Shown: positions 8,830 to 17,970, counted from the first letter of the stretch. The stretch: DNA of 64,000 bases from Anaerorhabdus furcosa (GCF_900167375.1 NZ_FUWY01000001.1:558001-622000); one strand, 5' to 3'. Translations and numbers: made by a program. Notes: generated from the sequence alone by a model not told the origin.

Positions 8830-9890
8830 TTTATATCTCCCATCAAGTCATGAATAACTTCTTTTACATAACGTAATTTTGTTTGAGTTGGAATCGTTAT
8901 TCCACTAAATATCAATCCATCTGTTGTATTTCCTTTTGCTGCTTGAATTAATGCTTCTGTAATACAAAATGGTGTCACTTTGAAATCACAAGGCTTAATA
9001 CAATTTACACAATAAGTAGGTGCTACTCTTCCTTTTTCAAGTTGTTTAGATAATGGATTAGCTATTGCTCTACCATAATAGCCAACTGGACTTTTAATTA
9101 ATGTTAATTCTTGTTGATCATGATTCAAAAACATTTCTTTGAATTTAATATCTGCATCACATTCAATAGTTGGAATAAATGATGTTGCAACTTGTACACC
9201 CTTTGCACCTTTGTTTATTGCCTCTTGAATTTTTTCTTTTGTATTCATTCCACCTGCAACATAAATAGGAATTATGCAATTATATTTTTCTTCATATTCA
9301 CGTACAACTGGTTTTGTTTCTTCTAAAATATCTAAAACATTTTTTGCACTATGTTCTAATAACTCTTCGGGTTTAAATCCCAAATGTCCTCCTGCATCAG
9401 GACCTTCAATTACAATGAAATCTGCTGTGCAGTTATAATGTCGATCCCAACTCTTTAATAAAAGTTGTGCAGCTTTAGCGCTTGAAACAATTGGTGCTAC
9501 AAGCAAATCTCTATCTTTTGTTAGTGATGGTAAAGATAAAGGTAATCCAGCACCACTGATAATGACATCCACTCCTGCATCAATTGCTGCTTGTACATAT
9601 TCGTCATAACGATTAATTGCACACATTGCATTGATCGCAAGTAATCCTTTTCCCTCGCTAATTGCTCTTGCTTTATTTACTTCTTCCTTTAATGCTTTTA
9701 CGTTTGCACTAAATGGATCTTTCATAAAATCTGGATCACGATAACCTGGATGTGCTAACGAGATTACTCCCATTCCACCTTCCTTCATCACTGCTCCCGC
9801 TAAGCTTCCTAGTGATATACCTACTCCCATTCCACCTTGAATTAATGGGATTTCTAATTTATTCAAAGTTAAATCGAAAGTTCTTGCCAT
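8826..9890 (-). CDS. FMN-dependent nitronate monooxygenase / FabK-like flavoprotein
   Basis: This is a TIM-barrel flavoprotein of the 2-nitropropane dioxygenase (NMO) family, 354 residues. It starts with PLIQGGMGVGIS, has GPDAGGHLGF with the family His, and has the phosphate-binding segments AGGMNTKEK and KGVQVATSF. It follows fabK with a 22-bp overlap but is longer and clearly distinct from it. Near the C-terminus are four cysteines spaced C-x2-C-x3-C-x7-C (residues 294, 297, 301 and 309), which could bind metal. Position suggests a role in fatty-acid synthesis, for example a second enoyl reductase or a detoxifying oxidase. The exact substrate is unknown. Confidence 0.8.
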   Translation of the reverse strand: MARTFDLTLNKLEIPLIQGGMGVGISLGSLAGAVMKEGGMGVISLAHPGYRDPDFMKDPFSANVKALKEEVNKARAISEGKGLLAINAMCAINRYDEYVQAAIDAGVDVIISGAGLPLSLPSLTKDRDLLVAPIVSSAKAAQLLLKSWDRHYNCTADFIVIEGPDAGGHLGFKPEELLEHSAKNVLDILEETKPVVREYEEKYNCIIPIYVAGGMNTKEKIQEAINKGAKGVQVATSFIPTIECDADIKFKEMFLNHDQQELTLIKSPVGYYGRAIANPLSKQLEKGRVAPTYCVNCIKPCDFKVTPFCITEALIQAAKGNTTDGLIFSGITIPTQTKLRYVKEVIHDLMGDIK

Positions 9891-10816
9891 ATGTTACTTA
9901 ACTCTTCTTTGTTTGTTTTTGCTTCATGCATTAGTTCATCAAGGATTTCTTTAATTGGTTGAATTTTTTTACACATACCTGCAACTTGTCCCATCATGAC
10001 AGATCCATGTTTCATATCACCATCAAATACTGCACGACGTAATGCACCTAAAGTAATAACTTCTAATTCTTCTTTTTCTGCATTTGCTTGTTCAAGTTTA
10101 CGATATTGAAGTGCCATTTGATTCTTTAGAATTCTTACTGGTGCCCCTAGATTTCTTCCAGTTACAATAGTATCTAAGTCTTTTGCCTTAATTACTGCTT
10201 GTTGATAATTCTTGTGAACTGGACATTCTTCACTCACAAGGAATCTTGTGCCAATTTGCACACCAACTGCCCCTAGTGCTAAACATGCATTAAGTTGTGC
10301 ACCACTTGCAATTCCTCCTGCTGCAATAACTGGAACATGAACAGCTTGAACAATTTGTGGAACAAGTGCCATTGTTGTTAATTCACCTACATGTCCGCCA
10401 GATTCTGTGCCTTCTGCAATAATGCCATCAACACCTGAGTCTACTAAACGTTTTGCAAGTGCCACACTATTTACTACAGGATAAATTTTTATACCTGCTT
10501 CTTTTAATCGTGCACAATATTTACCAGGATTTCCAGCACCCGTTGTTACAAAAGCAACTTTATCTTCTAAGATGATATCTACAATTTCATCAGAATATGG
10601 ATTCATTAACATTAGATTTACACCAAATGGTTTAGCTGTTAATTGTTTGCATTTCTTAATTGCTTCTTTTACTTCTTCTGGTTTCATTGCACCTGTTGCA
10701 ATAATTCCGAGTGCTCCTGCATTTGATACTGCTGCTGCAAATTCAGGTGTTGCAATATGAGCCATTGCTCCTTGTAAAATTGGATATTCTACATTAAATA
10801 TTTCTTTGATATTCAT
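9869..10816 (-). CDS. fabK: Enoyl-ACP reductase II (FMN type)
   Basis: FabK performs the last reduction of the elongation cycle using FMN and NAD(P)H, and replaces the triclosan-sensitive FabI in many Bacillota. The 315-residue TIM-barrel protein starts IKEIFNVEYPILQGAMAHIA and has TESGGHVGE and GGIASGAQLNACLALGA with VQIGTRF for FMN phosphate. Its start overlaps the fabH stop by 1 bp (TAATG). No fabI or fabL is visible in this window. Confidence 0.92.
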   Translation of the reverse strand: MNIKEIFNVEYPILQGAMAHIATPEFAAAVSNAGALGIIATGAMKPEEVKEAIKKCKQLTAKPFGVNLMLMNPYSDEIVDIILEDKVAFVTTGAGNPGKYCARLKEAGIKIYPVVNSVALAKRLVDSGVDGIIAEGTESGGHVGELTTMALVPQIVQAVHVPVIAAGGIASGAQLNACLALGAVGVQIGTRFLVSEECPVHKNYQQAVIKAKDLDTIVTGRNLGAPVRILKNQMALQYRKLEQANAEKEELEVITLGALRRAVFDGDMKHGSVMMGQVAGMCKKIQPIKEILDELMHEAKTNKEELSNIWQELSI

Positions 10817-11760
10817 TATTTAATTTCTCCTTCTAACTTCCAAAGGCAACTGCTATAAGTTAACCCTGAACCAAATGCTACAAATAATATCGTTTGGTCT
10901 TTTTGAATTAATTTTTTATCTACCATTTCCGCAAGAACCAATGGAACACTTGCACTTGAGGTATTTCCATACTCCTGAATGTTTTTATAAAATTTATCTT
11001 CGCTTATTCCTAACTGTTTACTAGCTAGACTTATAATCCTTACATTTGCTTGATGTGCAACAATATAATCTACTTGATCAATTGTAATTTGTGCATCATC
11101 TAATTCTTTTTTTATACATGTTGTAAGTGCGTTCACCGCAAACTTAAACACGTCTGTACCCTTCATAGATAGTCTTGTTTTTTCATCATAGATTGAATTG
11201 GTTTTCAAACTATCAGTTATATCATGCTCAGTAAAACTATGAAACTTTGGTTCATAATCACTTTGTGTTAAGACAACAGCACCTGCTCCATCACCAAAGA
11301 GAATACAAGTCCCACGATCAGTCCAATCAATAATGCGACTCATTGTATCACTCGCAACAATTAAAATATTCTTGTAGCTACTTAGTAAGTGATGTGCAGT
11401 TTCTAATGCAACCACAAATCCACTACACGCTGCATTAATATCAAACGCCAATAAATTTTTACGATCAATATCTAGTCTTCTTTTTAATTGACAAGCCATT
11501 GAGGGTGTAAATAAATCTGGTGTGATTGTAGCGAATAAAATAACATCAATTTCTTCTTTATCTAACCCTGATTTAAGTATTGCTTTTTTTGCAGCTTCTG
11601 TTGCAATATCCAAATTGGTTTCATTTTCGACAACATGTCTTCTTTGTATTCCTGTTCGTTGAACAATCCATTCATCATTTGTATCAACCATCTTACTTAA
11701 ATCATCATTAGTTAATACTTTATTGGGTGCATAACTTGCAACTGACAAAATTTTACTCAT
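10816..11760 (-). CDS. fabH: 3-oxoacyl-ACP synthase III
   Basis: FabH starts fatty-acid synthesis by condensing acyl-CoA with malonyl-ACP. Numbered from the ATG at 11760, it is 314 residues with the triad Cys112 (AACSGF), His236 (VAHQAN) and Asn266 (YGNTSSAS). A GTG three codons upstream is possible, but AGGTG with 6-bp spacing favours the ATG. The gene overlaps the accA 3' end by 8 bp. Confidence 0.94.
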   Translation of the reverse strand: MSKILSVASYAPNKVLTNDDLSKMVDTNDEWIVQRTGIQRRHVVENETNLDIATEAAKKAILKSGLDKEEIDVILFATITPDLFTPSMACQLKRRLDIDRKNLLAFDINAACSGFVVALETAHHLLSSYKNILIVASDTMSRIIDWTDRGTCILFGDGAGAVVLTQSDYEPKFHSFTEHDITDSLKTNSIYDEKTRLSMKGTDVFKFAVNALTTCIKKELDDAQITIDQVDYIVAHQANVRIISLASKQLGISEDKFYKNIQEYGNTSSASVPLVLAEMVDKKLIQKDQTILFVAFGSGLTYSSCLWKLEGEIK

Positions 11761-12673
11761 GGCATGCACCTAACTTTCTAAATTTCTCATAGCGATTTTT
11801 ACTTCTTACTTTTTCATTTTGAGTTTGAAGTTTATTTAATTGTTCATATAATCCTTGTCTAACTTGTTCAATGCAGTAATTTGGATTTTCTTGTATCCCA
11901 CCTAAAGGTTCTTTGATGATTTGATCAACGATACCTTTTAAATATAAATCCTTTGATGTTAACTCCATCATTTTTGCTGCTTCTTTAACTCTTGTTTCAT
12001 CTTTCCATAGAATACTTGCAAATCCTTCTGGTGACAAAATAGAATAAATTGCATTTTCAAACATCATGATGTGATCAGAAACACTAAGTGCTAATGCTCC
12101 TCCACTACCACCTTCAGATAATACAATCGTGATTACTGGAACATTTAATGTCATAAATTGTTTAAGACATTGAGCAATTGCTTCAGCTTGTCCTCTTTCT
12201 TCAGCACCTTTACCAGGATATGCTCCTGATGTATCTACGATTGTAATAATTGGACGGTTGAATTTCTCTGCTTGCTTTGCTAAACGTAATGCTTTTCTAT
12301 ATCCTTCAGGATTCATCATCCCAAAATTGCATTCCATATTTTCTTGTAATGTTTTTCCTTTTCTTTGCGCAAGAATTGTTACTGGCTTCCCTAAGAAACT
12401 ACCAATTCCTCCCCAAAGTGCTCCATCTTCTCCATAAAGTCGATCACCTTTTTGTTCGAATAAATCAGTAAATAAACTCTCAACTAAATCCATTGATTTA
12501 ATTCGTTTTGGATGACGAGCTAAACACACAATATCCCAAGCATCTAAATGAGAATACGCTTCTTTTTTTAGTTGCTCAATTTCTTTTTTTATTAAACTTG
12601 CTTCTTCTTTAGAACAGTTTTCTAACTTTTCTCTTAGAAGTAGTATTTTTTCTTCTGTTTTTGACCAACTCAT
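11753..12673 (-). CDS. accA: Acetyl-CoA carboxylase carboxyltransferase subunit alpha
   Basis: AccA forms, with AccD, the carboxyltransferase that moves CO2 from biotin to acetyl-CoA. At 306 residues it is near the normal length. It shows the helical N-terminus, the segment AWDIVCLARHPKRI, the glycine-rich EGGSGGALAL oxyanion region and the LSPEGFASILWKD motif. It overlaps accD by 4 bp, as expected for stoichiometric subunits. Confidence 0.95.
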   Translation of the reverse strand: MSWSKTEEKILLLREKLENCSKEEASLIKKEIEQLKKEAYSHLDAWDIVCLARHPKRIKSMDLVESLFTDLFEQKGDRLYGEDGALWGGIGSFLGKPVTILAQRKGKTLQENMECNFGMMNPEGYRKALRLAKQAEKFNRPIITIVDTSGAYPGKGAEERGQAEAIAQCLKQFMTLNVPVITIVLSEGGSGGALALSVSDHIMMFENAIYSILSPEGFASILWKDETRVKEAAKMMELTSKDLYLKGIVDQIIKEPLGGIQENPNYCIEQVRQGLYEQLNKLQTQNEKVRSKNRYEKFRKLGACHE

Positions 12674-13542
12674 TTTTTACCTCTTTCATGAATCTTCAGT
12701 AATTGAATACATGTTGATCTCATATTTTCGCGTTCAACAATTTGATCTAAGAATCCTTTTTTCTCCAAAAATTCTGCAGTTTGAAAATCATCTGGTAATT
12801 TCTCATTTACAGTTGATTGAATAACACGTTTACCTGCAAAGCCAATTAAACATTGTGGTTCACTTAATTGAATATCACCAAGCATTGCAAAACTTGCACT
12901 CACGCCTCCTGTTGTCGGGTGTGTTAAATAAGAGATGTAGAGTAATCCTGCTTCATCATGTTTGGCTAATGCTGCACTTGTCTTTGCCATTTGCATTAAT
13001 GAAAGTATTCCTTCTTGCATACGTGCTCCACCTGAGCAACTGAAGATAATTAGTGGTAACTTTTTCTTTGTTGCATACTCAATATGGCGAGTAATTTTTT
13101 CTCCAACAACTTCACCCATGCTACCCATCAAAAATCGATTATCCATCACGCATAATGCTACGCGGTAAGTTCCAATTTTCGCAACTCCTGAAACAACTGC
13201 TTCATTCATATTTAGAGTTTCTTGTAGTTTTAAAATTTTATTTTCGTAGCCTGGGAAATTACTTTTCTTTACTCTTTTTAACGAATGAAATGTTTCGATA
13301 AAACTGTTCTCATCACAGATATAATCTAATCTTTGTTGCGCAGTTAAGGCATGAACATGTTGGCAATGAGGACAAACAAAATAATGTTTACTTATCTCTT
13401 GATAATTAAATACACTCTCGCATTTATTGCATTGCCATGTATCTGGATGATTCATCTTTTTTATAGGTTTGGAAAGTAACTTTTCTCGATAGTCTCTAAA
13501 TACTTGTAGTCTATCTTTTCTTTCCTTAAAGGCTGAGTTCAT
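12670..13542 (-). CDS. accD: Acetyl-CoA carboxylase carboxyltransferase subunit beta
   Basis: AccD is the zinc-containing partner of AccA. The 290-residue protein has the N-terminal four-cysteine zinc ribbon (Cys38, 41, 57 and 60: CNKC and CPHC), the SCSGGARMQEG motif and HPTTGGVSASFAMLGD. It overlaps accC by 17 bp. The zinc ribbon of this subunit can bind nucleic acid in E. coli; whether it does so here is unknown. Confidence 0.95.
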   Translation of the reverse strand: MNSAFKERKDRLQVFRDYREKLLSKPIKKMNHPDTWQCNKCESVFNYQEISKHYFVCPHCQHVHALTAQQRLDYICDENSFIETFHSLKRVKKSNFPGYENKILKLQETLNMNEAVVSGVAKIGTYRVALCVMDNRFLMGSMGEVVGEKITRHIEYATKKKLPLIIFSCSGGARMQEGILSLMQMAKTSAALAKHDEAGLLYISYLTHPTTGGVSASFAMLGDIQLSEPQCLIGFAGKRVIQSTVNEKLPDDFQTAEFLEKKGFLDQIVERENMRSTCIQLLKIHERGKK

Positions 13543-14893
13543 TTTTCTTTACCTCTTCAATGAATTTAGTAAGAGATGATGTATCATATCGTCCACTTAC
13601 AAAAATCGGATCATGGAATAATAAATATTGAAATTCTATGTTTGTCTCTACTCCTTCAATTAGCAATTCTTCTAATGCAACTCGCATTCTCTTGATTGCC
13701 TCTAATCGTGTAGGTGCATGAACAATTAATTTAAGAATCATTGAGTCATAGAAAGGCGGAATTGTATAACCTGCATAAACTGCACTATCAATACGTATTC
13801 CTTGTCCTCCTGGTACATGGAAAGTTTTAATTGTCCCTGGGTTGGGTGCAAAGTTTGCTTTCACATTTTCAGCGTTAATCCTACATTCAATGGCATGTCC
13901 TTGTAACGTGATTTCATCTTGTGTAAATTCCAGTGGTTTTCCTTCTGCAACACGAATTTGTTGTTTAATCAAATCCAACCCCGTGATCATTTCACTAATT
14001 GTATGTTCCACTTGAATCCGTGTATTCATTTCCATGAAGTAATGATTTTGTTGATGATCTACCAAAAATTCAATGGTACCAACGCTATCATAATTTACAT
14101 ATTTTGCTGCTTTAATTGCATCTGCATATAATCTTTCTTTTGCTTCTTGTGTTAGGACATCACAAGGCGCTTCTTCTACCGTTTTTTGATTACGTCTTTG
14201 CATTGAGCAATCACGTTCAAAAAGATGAACAACATTTCCATGTTTATCACCAAGTAGTTGTACTTCAATATGTTTTGGGTTAACTAAGTATTTTTCCATA
14301 TAAACACTATCATCACCAAAAGAGATTAGCGCTTCACTACGGGCTTGTTCATACGCAGTAACACAGTCTGATTCTTCATATACGATACGCATACCACGAC
14401 CACCGCCACCACTGCTGGCTTTGATGATAACTGGATATCCTATTTTATTTGCCATCTCGATACAATCATCTTTTGTTGCGATGCATTCTTTTGATCCTGG
14501 TACTACAGATACACCTGCTGCAATCATTGATGCTCTCGCATTGGACTTATCACCCATGCGATCAATAACTTCTGGTTCTGGTCCAATAAAGATAATACCA
14601 GCATCAATAACTTTTCTAGCAAAAGTACTATTCTCACTCAAAAATCCAAAGCCTGGATGAATAGCATCTGCTCCTGTTCCTTTTGCTGCTTCAATAATTG
14701 AGTCCATATTAAGATAACTATTCTTACTTGGAGCATCTCCTATACATATACTTTCATCTGCAAGTTGTGTATGATATGCTTCCTTATCTGCTGTTGAATA
14801 TACCGCTACAGTATTAATATTCAACAGTTTACAAGTACGAATAATTCTTACTGCTATTTCACCACGATTCGCTATTAAAATCTTTTTAATCAT
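13526..14893 (-). CDS. accC: Acetyl-CoA carboxylase biotin carboxylase subunit
   Basis: AccC carboxylates the biotin carried by AccB using ATP and bicarbonate. The 455-residue protein has the N-terminal fold start KKILIANRGEIAVRIIR, the glycine-rich ATP-grasp loop SSGGGGRGMR, the MEKYLVNPKHIEVQ segment and MNTRIQVEH. Its start overlaps the accB stop by 1 bp (TAATG). All features are typical of the family. Confidence 0.96.
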   Translation of the reverse strand: MIKKILIANRGEIAVRIIRTCKLLNINTVAVYSTADKEAYHTQLADESICIGDAPSKNSYLNMDSIIEAAKGTGADAIHPGFGFLSENSTFARKVIDAGIIFIGPEPEVIDRMGDKSNARASMIAAGVSVVPGSKECIATKDDCIEMANKIGYPVIIKASSGGGGRGMRIVYEESDCVTAYEQARSEALISFGDDSVYMEKYLVNPKHIEVQLLGDKHGNVVHLFERDCSMQRRNQKTVEEAPCDVLTQEAKERLYADAIKAAKYVNYDSVGTIEFLVDHQQNHYFMEMNTRIQVEHTISEMITGLDLIKQQIRVAEGKPLEFTQDEITLQGHAIECRINAENVKANFAPNPGTIKTFHVPGGQGIRIDSAVYAGYTIPPFYDSMILKLIVHAPTRLEAIKRMRVALEELLIEGVETNIEFQYLLFHDPIFVSGRYDTSSLTKFIEEVKKNELSL

Positions 14894-15315
14894 TATTCGA
14901 TTTCAAGTAGCGGTTGGTCAAACTCAACAAGTTTACCTGATGGTGCAAGAATTGCTTTTACAATTCCTTCTTTATCAGCTTGGATTTCATTCATGACTTT
15001 CATTGCTTCAATGATACCGACAGTATCACCAATATTTATTTTTTGTCCTACAGTAACTAACGCTTTACTTTCAGGTGAACGCGTTAAATAAAATGTACCT
15101 ACTAGTGGTGCATTAATTGTTTTCATTTGTTTCTTAACTTCTGGTTTATTTTCAATTGGAGTCGCATGCACTTGTGGTTCGTTGGCATAAACAACTGGTG
15201 CATTCCCCATGTTTTTTTCTAAGCATACTTTGAAGTCTTTTTCTTCAATACTCAATTTAGTAAGTGAAGTTCCTTCAAATTCGCGTATTAGTTCTTTTAA
15301 ATCTTCTTTTTTCAT
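14893..15315 (-). CDS. accB: Acetyl-CoA carboxylase biotin carboxyl carrier protein
   Basis: AccB carries the covalently bound biotin of acetyl-CoA carboxylase. The 140-residue protein has a helical N-terminus, a Pro/Lys-rich linker and a biotinyl domain with EAMKVMNE, Lys106 being the biotinylated residue. The ribosome site is weak (ACAAAG before the ATG), and the gene lies directly behind a terminator that follows acpP. Its expression therefore probably depends on read-through. Confidence 0.94.
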   Translation of the reverse strand: MKKEDLKELIREFEGTSLTKLSIEEKDFKVCLEKNMGNAPVVYANEPQVHATPIENKPEVKKQMKTINAPLVGTFYLTRSPESKALVTVGQKINIGDTVGIIEAMKVMNEIQADKEGIVKAILAPSGKLVEFDQPLLEIE

Positions 15316-15325
15316 CTTTGTTAGT

Positions 15326-15348
15326 AAAAAAGGGAGTTAATCCCTTTT
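15326..15348 (-). terminator. Intra-operon terminator between acpP and accB
   Basis: On the reverse strand AAAAGGGA pairs perfectly with TCCCTTTT (15328-15335 and 15341-15348), with a five-base loop and a T run continuing to 15326. The acpP stop codon abuts the stem. It should end most transcripts after acpP and let a fraction continue into accB. Confidence 0.75.
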
Positions 15349-15568
15349 ATTTCCCCGCTAATAGTTTTTCGATATCGCCAACAGTTTTTAATTGAACAAG
15401 TTCTTCATCTTCAATTTTGATGTCAAAATTGCTTTCTAATTCCAATGACAATTCAACAGCTGCCAATGAATCAATTCCCAAATCATCTTTTAATGAAGCT
15501 TCAGGTGTGATTAAGTCAGCATCTACATTTAGGGTTTCTACTAATACATCTCTAATTTTTTCAAACAT
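15347..15568 (-). CDS. acpP: Acyl carrier protein
   Basis: AcpP carries acyl chains on 4'-phosphopantetheine attached to Ser34, seen here in GIDSLAAVEL. It has 73 residues and is acidic, as expected. It is the first gene of the operon behind a consensus promoter, and is followed at once by a terminator hairpin. That fits ACP needing far higher expression than the enzymes. Confidence 0.96.
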   Translation of the reverse strand: MFEKIRDVLVETLNVDADLITPEASLKDDLGIDSLAAVELSLELESNFDIKIEDEELVQLKTVGDIEKLLAGK

Positions 15569-15598
15569 AAATAATCTCCATTTCTTTTGAGCATATTG

Positions 15599-15627
15599 AT
15601 TATAGCATTCACGATTTTACTTGTAAA
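15599..15627 (-). promoter_or_regulatory. Promoter of the acpP-plsC fatty-acid operon
   Basis: On the reverse strand TTTACA (15622-15627) and TATAAT (15599-15604) are exactly 17 bp apart, a near-consensus vegetative promoter about 30 bp upstream of acpP. I found no clear FapR or FabT operator next to it. Confidence 0.8.
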
Positions 15628-15674
15628 CATCATCTCTTATTAAAAAATAGATGACAATCTATGCGATATTACTT

Positions 15675-15688
15675 TGAAAGCGCTATTT
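15675..15688 (+). promoter_or_regulatory. Possible catabolite-responsive element (cre-like half palindrome)
   Basis: TGAAAGCGCTATTT shares the core of the CcpA cre consensus (TGWAANCGNTNWCA), but its right half is imperfect. It lies between the divergent acpP and GDPD promoters, just upstream of the GDPD -35 box. The same core, TGAAAGCGCT, occurs upstream of the alpha/beta hydrolase gene at 22934-22947. Sequence resemblance only. Confidence 0.3.
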
Positions 15689-15691
15689 TCG

Positions 15692-15720
15692 TTGTAAAAC
15701 CCTTTATTTAAAGGTATAAT
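15692..15720 (+). promoter_or_regulatory. Promoter of the GDPD gene
   Basis: TTGTAA (15692-15697) and TATAAT (15715-15720) are 17 bp apart. An AAAGAGG ribosome site follows before the ATG at 15758. Confidence 0.65.
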
Positions 15721-15757
15721 CTCATTTGTGATAGAATGATGAAAAAAGAGGTTTGAG

Positions 15758-16693
15758 ATGAAAAAGAAGATATTTTTTACTGTTTTAGTTGTATTTATCG
15801 TGGTTTATGTCATATTACAGGTAATCCCTTTTGGTAAGAATAAGGTGGATAATCCCTTTAAAATAGAACCTGGATCAAGACCTTTAGTTATTGCACATGG
15901 TGGAGCTAAACTAATGAATCCTGAGAATACTTGGATGGCTTATGATTATGCCTACAATCTTGGTGTTGATGTACTAGAGATGGATCTACAAATCACAAAA
16001 GACAATCAACTAGTAACCTATCATAATGATGCTTTACAAGACTTTTCAAATGCACAGGGTCTAGTATCTGAACATAACTATGTTGATTTAAAACAATATA
16101 ATTTTGGTGAAAACTTTGAAGATTTAGAGGGTAATCTTCCTTATAAAACATTAACCGAACAAGAAAGAATTACTTATGGTGATGCTTTAACTCCTGCTAA
16201 TTTAGAAGAAATGTTTCAAAAATATGGAAAAGATGTCTTATATATTTGTGAGTTAAAGAACTATGGTGAACTTGGTCAAAAATCTGCACAAAGAATTCTA
16301 GAATTAATCAAACAATATGATATGGAGAATTATGTTTGTGTTGCATCCTTTGATAAAGCTACTTTAGATTATTTTATTTCCATTGCTCCTAAAACAATAA
16401 TTACCTCTTTTGACATGGGAACAGCAACTAGCTTTGTAATAGCGAATTATTTGGGGTATGGTATTTTTATGAATTATCCACAATCTGGATTTCAGTTGCC
16501 TATGAACAAGTTTGGAATTCCTTTAGATACGTCTTATCTTGTTTACAAAATACATAAAAATGATATGTTTGTACACTATTGGACAATCAATGAAATTGGC
16601 GATATGAAAAAATGTATTCAAGTTGGAGCCGATGGAATAATTACAGATCGTCCTGATTTACTCATTAATTTACTCAATGATATGGGCTATTAA
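15758..16693 (+). CDS. Glycerophosphodiester phosphodiesterase (membrane-anchored)
   Basis: This enzyme hydrolyses glycerophosphodiesters to glycerol 3-phosphate and an alcohol. The 311-residue protein has an N-terminal membrane anchor (about residues 4-24) followed by the GDPD domain. Domain motifs are IAHGGAKLMNPENTW (the usual HRG is HGG here), the metal-binding EMDLQ pair and TYHND, with ITDRPDLL at the C-terminal end. The catalytic domain should face outside. It is divergent from the fatty-acid operon, and a role in recycling phospholipid head groups or teichoic acid parts is plausible. Confidence 0.88.
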   Translation: MKKKIFFTVLVVFIVVYVILQVIPFGKNKVDNPFKIEPGSRPLVIAHGGAKLMNPENTWMAYDYAYNLGVDVLEMDLQITKDNQLVTYHNDALQDFSNAQGLVSEHNYVDLKQYNFGENFEDLEGNLPYKTLTEQERITYGDALTPANLEEMFQKYGKDVLYICELKNYGELGQKSAQRILELIKQYDMENYVCVASFDKATLDYFISIAPKTIITSFDMGTATSFVIANYLGYGIFMNYPQSGFQLPMNKFGIPLDTSYLVYKIHKNDMFVHYWTINEIGDMKKCIQVGADGIITDRPDLLINLLNDMGY

Positions 16694-16720
16694 AGTTAAC
16701 TTCTTGTTAACTTTTTCTTT
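16692..16720 (+). terminator. Terminator after the GDPD gene
   Basis: AAAGTTAAC (16692-16700) pairs with GTTAACTTT (16706-16714) and a T-rich tail follows. The stem begins inside the stop codon. Confidence 0.8.
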
Positions 16721-16784
16721 TATTCTTAATAAGAGTTGAAACATATTCAAGTTTTGTTGTATAAATAGTTTAGAGGAATAATGT

Positions 16785-17426
16785 ATGTACTTTAAATATG
16801 GAAACAAAGAAAAAGATTATCTAATAAACAAAGATGAAAAACTAGCTCAGGTGATTCACCAAGTTGGACATATTCAACGATCAGTTAATCATGATTTATT
16901 TTCTTGTATTGTGAATAGTATTGTTGGGCAACAAATTTCAACTAAAGCACAACAAACGATATGCGAAAGAATGAATCTCTTACTTGGAGATATTCATGCG
17001 GATACCATTTTATCTGTGACTATCGATGAATTACAATCACTCGGTATGAGTTATCGCAAGGTTCAATACATTGTTGATTTTGCAGATAAGGTTAAAAACA
17101 ATGAAATTAATTTGGATTTATTACCCACCTTATCTGATCAAGAAATCATCAATCAACTATCAAGTCTAAAAGGCATAGGGGAATGGACTGCAGAAATGAT
17201 GTTACTTTTTAGTTTAGAACGCCCTAATGTGTTTAGCTACAACGATTTAGCAATTCTACGTGGTTTACGTATGGTTTATCATCATCGCAAAATTGATCGT
17301 AAATTATTTGAATCATATCGAAGAAAATTTACTCCTTATTGCAGTGTCGCAAGTCTTTATTTTTGGGCCATTGCAAGTGGTAAATACGAAGGCTATAAAG
17401 ACTATGCACCCAAGAAAAGAAAGTAG
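16785..17426 (+). CDS. DNA-3-methyladenine glycosylase II (HhH-GPD family)
   Basis: This AlkA-type base-excision glycosylase removes alkylated bases from DNA. The 213-residue protein begins with a helical domain containing SIVGQQISTKAQ. It has the helix-hairpin-helix LKGIGEWTAEMMLL, followed by the catalytic Asp in NDLAILRGL. The N-terminal beta domain of E. coli AlkA is absent, as in many shorter bacterial homologues. It lies 8 bp upstream of ogt, forming a small alkylation-repair unit. Confidence 0.87.
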   Translation: MYFKYGNKEKDYLINKDEKLAQVIHQVGHIQRSVNHDLFSCIVNSIVGQQISTKAQQTICERMNLLLGDIHADTILSVTIDELQSLGMSYRKVQYIVDFADKVKNNEINLDLLPTLSDQEIINQLSSLKGIGEWTAEMMLLFSLERPNVFSYNDLAILRGLRMVYHHRKIDRKLFESYRRKFTPYCSVASLYFWAIASGKYEGYKDYAPKKRK

Positions 17427-17434
17427 GTATTCTT

Positions 17435-17968
17435 ATGGAATATACAACGCTTTATAAGTCGCCTTTAGGTAATATTACGCTTGCTAGTGATGGCGTGGCA
17501 ATTACTGGTTTGTGGTTTGAAAACCAAAAATACTTTGCTCGTACATTATCAAAAGAAACCTCGCAAAAAAATCTTTCTATTTTTAATGATGCTAAAAAAT
17601 GGTTAGACATTTATTTTGTTGGAGAACAACCTGATTTTGATTTACCCCTTGCAACAAAGGGTACTCAGTTTCAAGAGGATGTATGGAAGGTTCTTCTTGA
17701 TATCCCTTACGGAACAACTTGTACCTATGGTGATATTGCTAAGAAAATTGCACAAAGACATAATAAAAAGACCATGTCTGCACAAGCTGTTGGCGGAGCT
17801 GTTGGTCATAATCCAATTTCTATCATTATACCTTGCCATCGTGTTGTTGGAGCAAACAAGAGTCTAACTGGCTATGCTGGAGGTATTCATCTCAAAGTGA
17901 GTTTATTAGAATTAGAAAAAATTAATATTAATCAATACAAGCTTCCCACTAAAGGAACTGCATTGTAA
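17435..17968 (+). CDS. ogt: Methylated-DNA--protein-cysteine methyltransferase
   Basis: Ogt removes methyl groups from O6-methylguanine onto its own cysteine and is consumed in the reaction. The 177-residue protein has Cys134 in the invariant IIPCHRVVGA and GTxFQEDVWKVLLDIPYG in the DNA-binding domain. It has no Ada-like regulatory domain. It is cotranscribed with the preceding alkyl-base glycosylase, so the pair handles both removable and directly reversible alkylation damage. Confidence 0.93.
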   Translation: MEYTTLYKSPLGNITLASDGVAITGLWFENQKYFARTLSKETSQKNLSIFNDAKKWLDIYFVGEQPDFDLPLATKGTQFQEDVWKVLLDIPYGTTCTYGDIAKKIAQRHNKKTMSAQAVGGAVGHNPISIIIPCHRVVGANKSLTGYAGGIHLKVSLLELEKININQYKLPTKGTAL

Positions 17969-17970
17969 TT

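Noticed and set aside
9869-9890. Frameshifted single gene made of fabK and the NMO-like gene
   Set aside because: Both frames carry a full TIM-barrel with its own start and FMN motifs; they are two genes with a short overlap.
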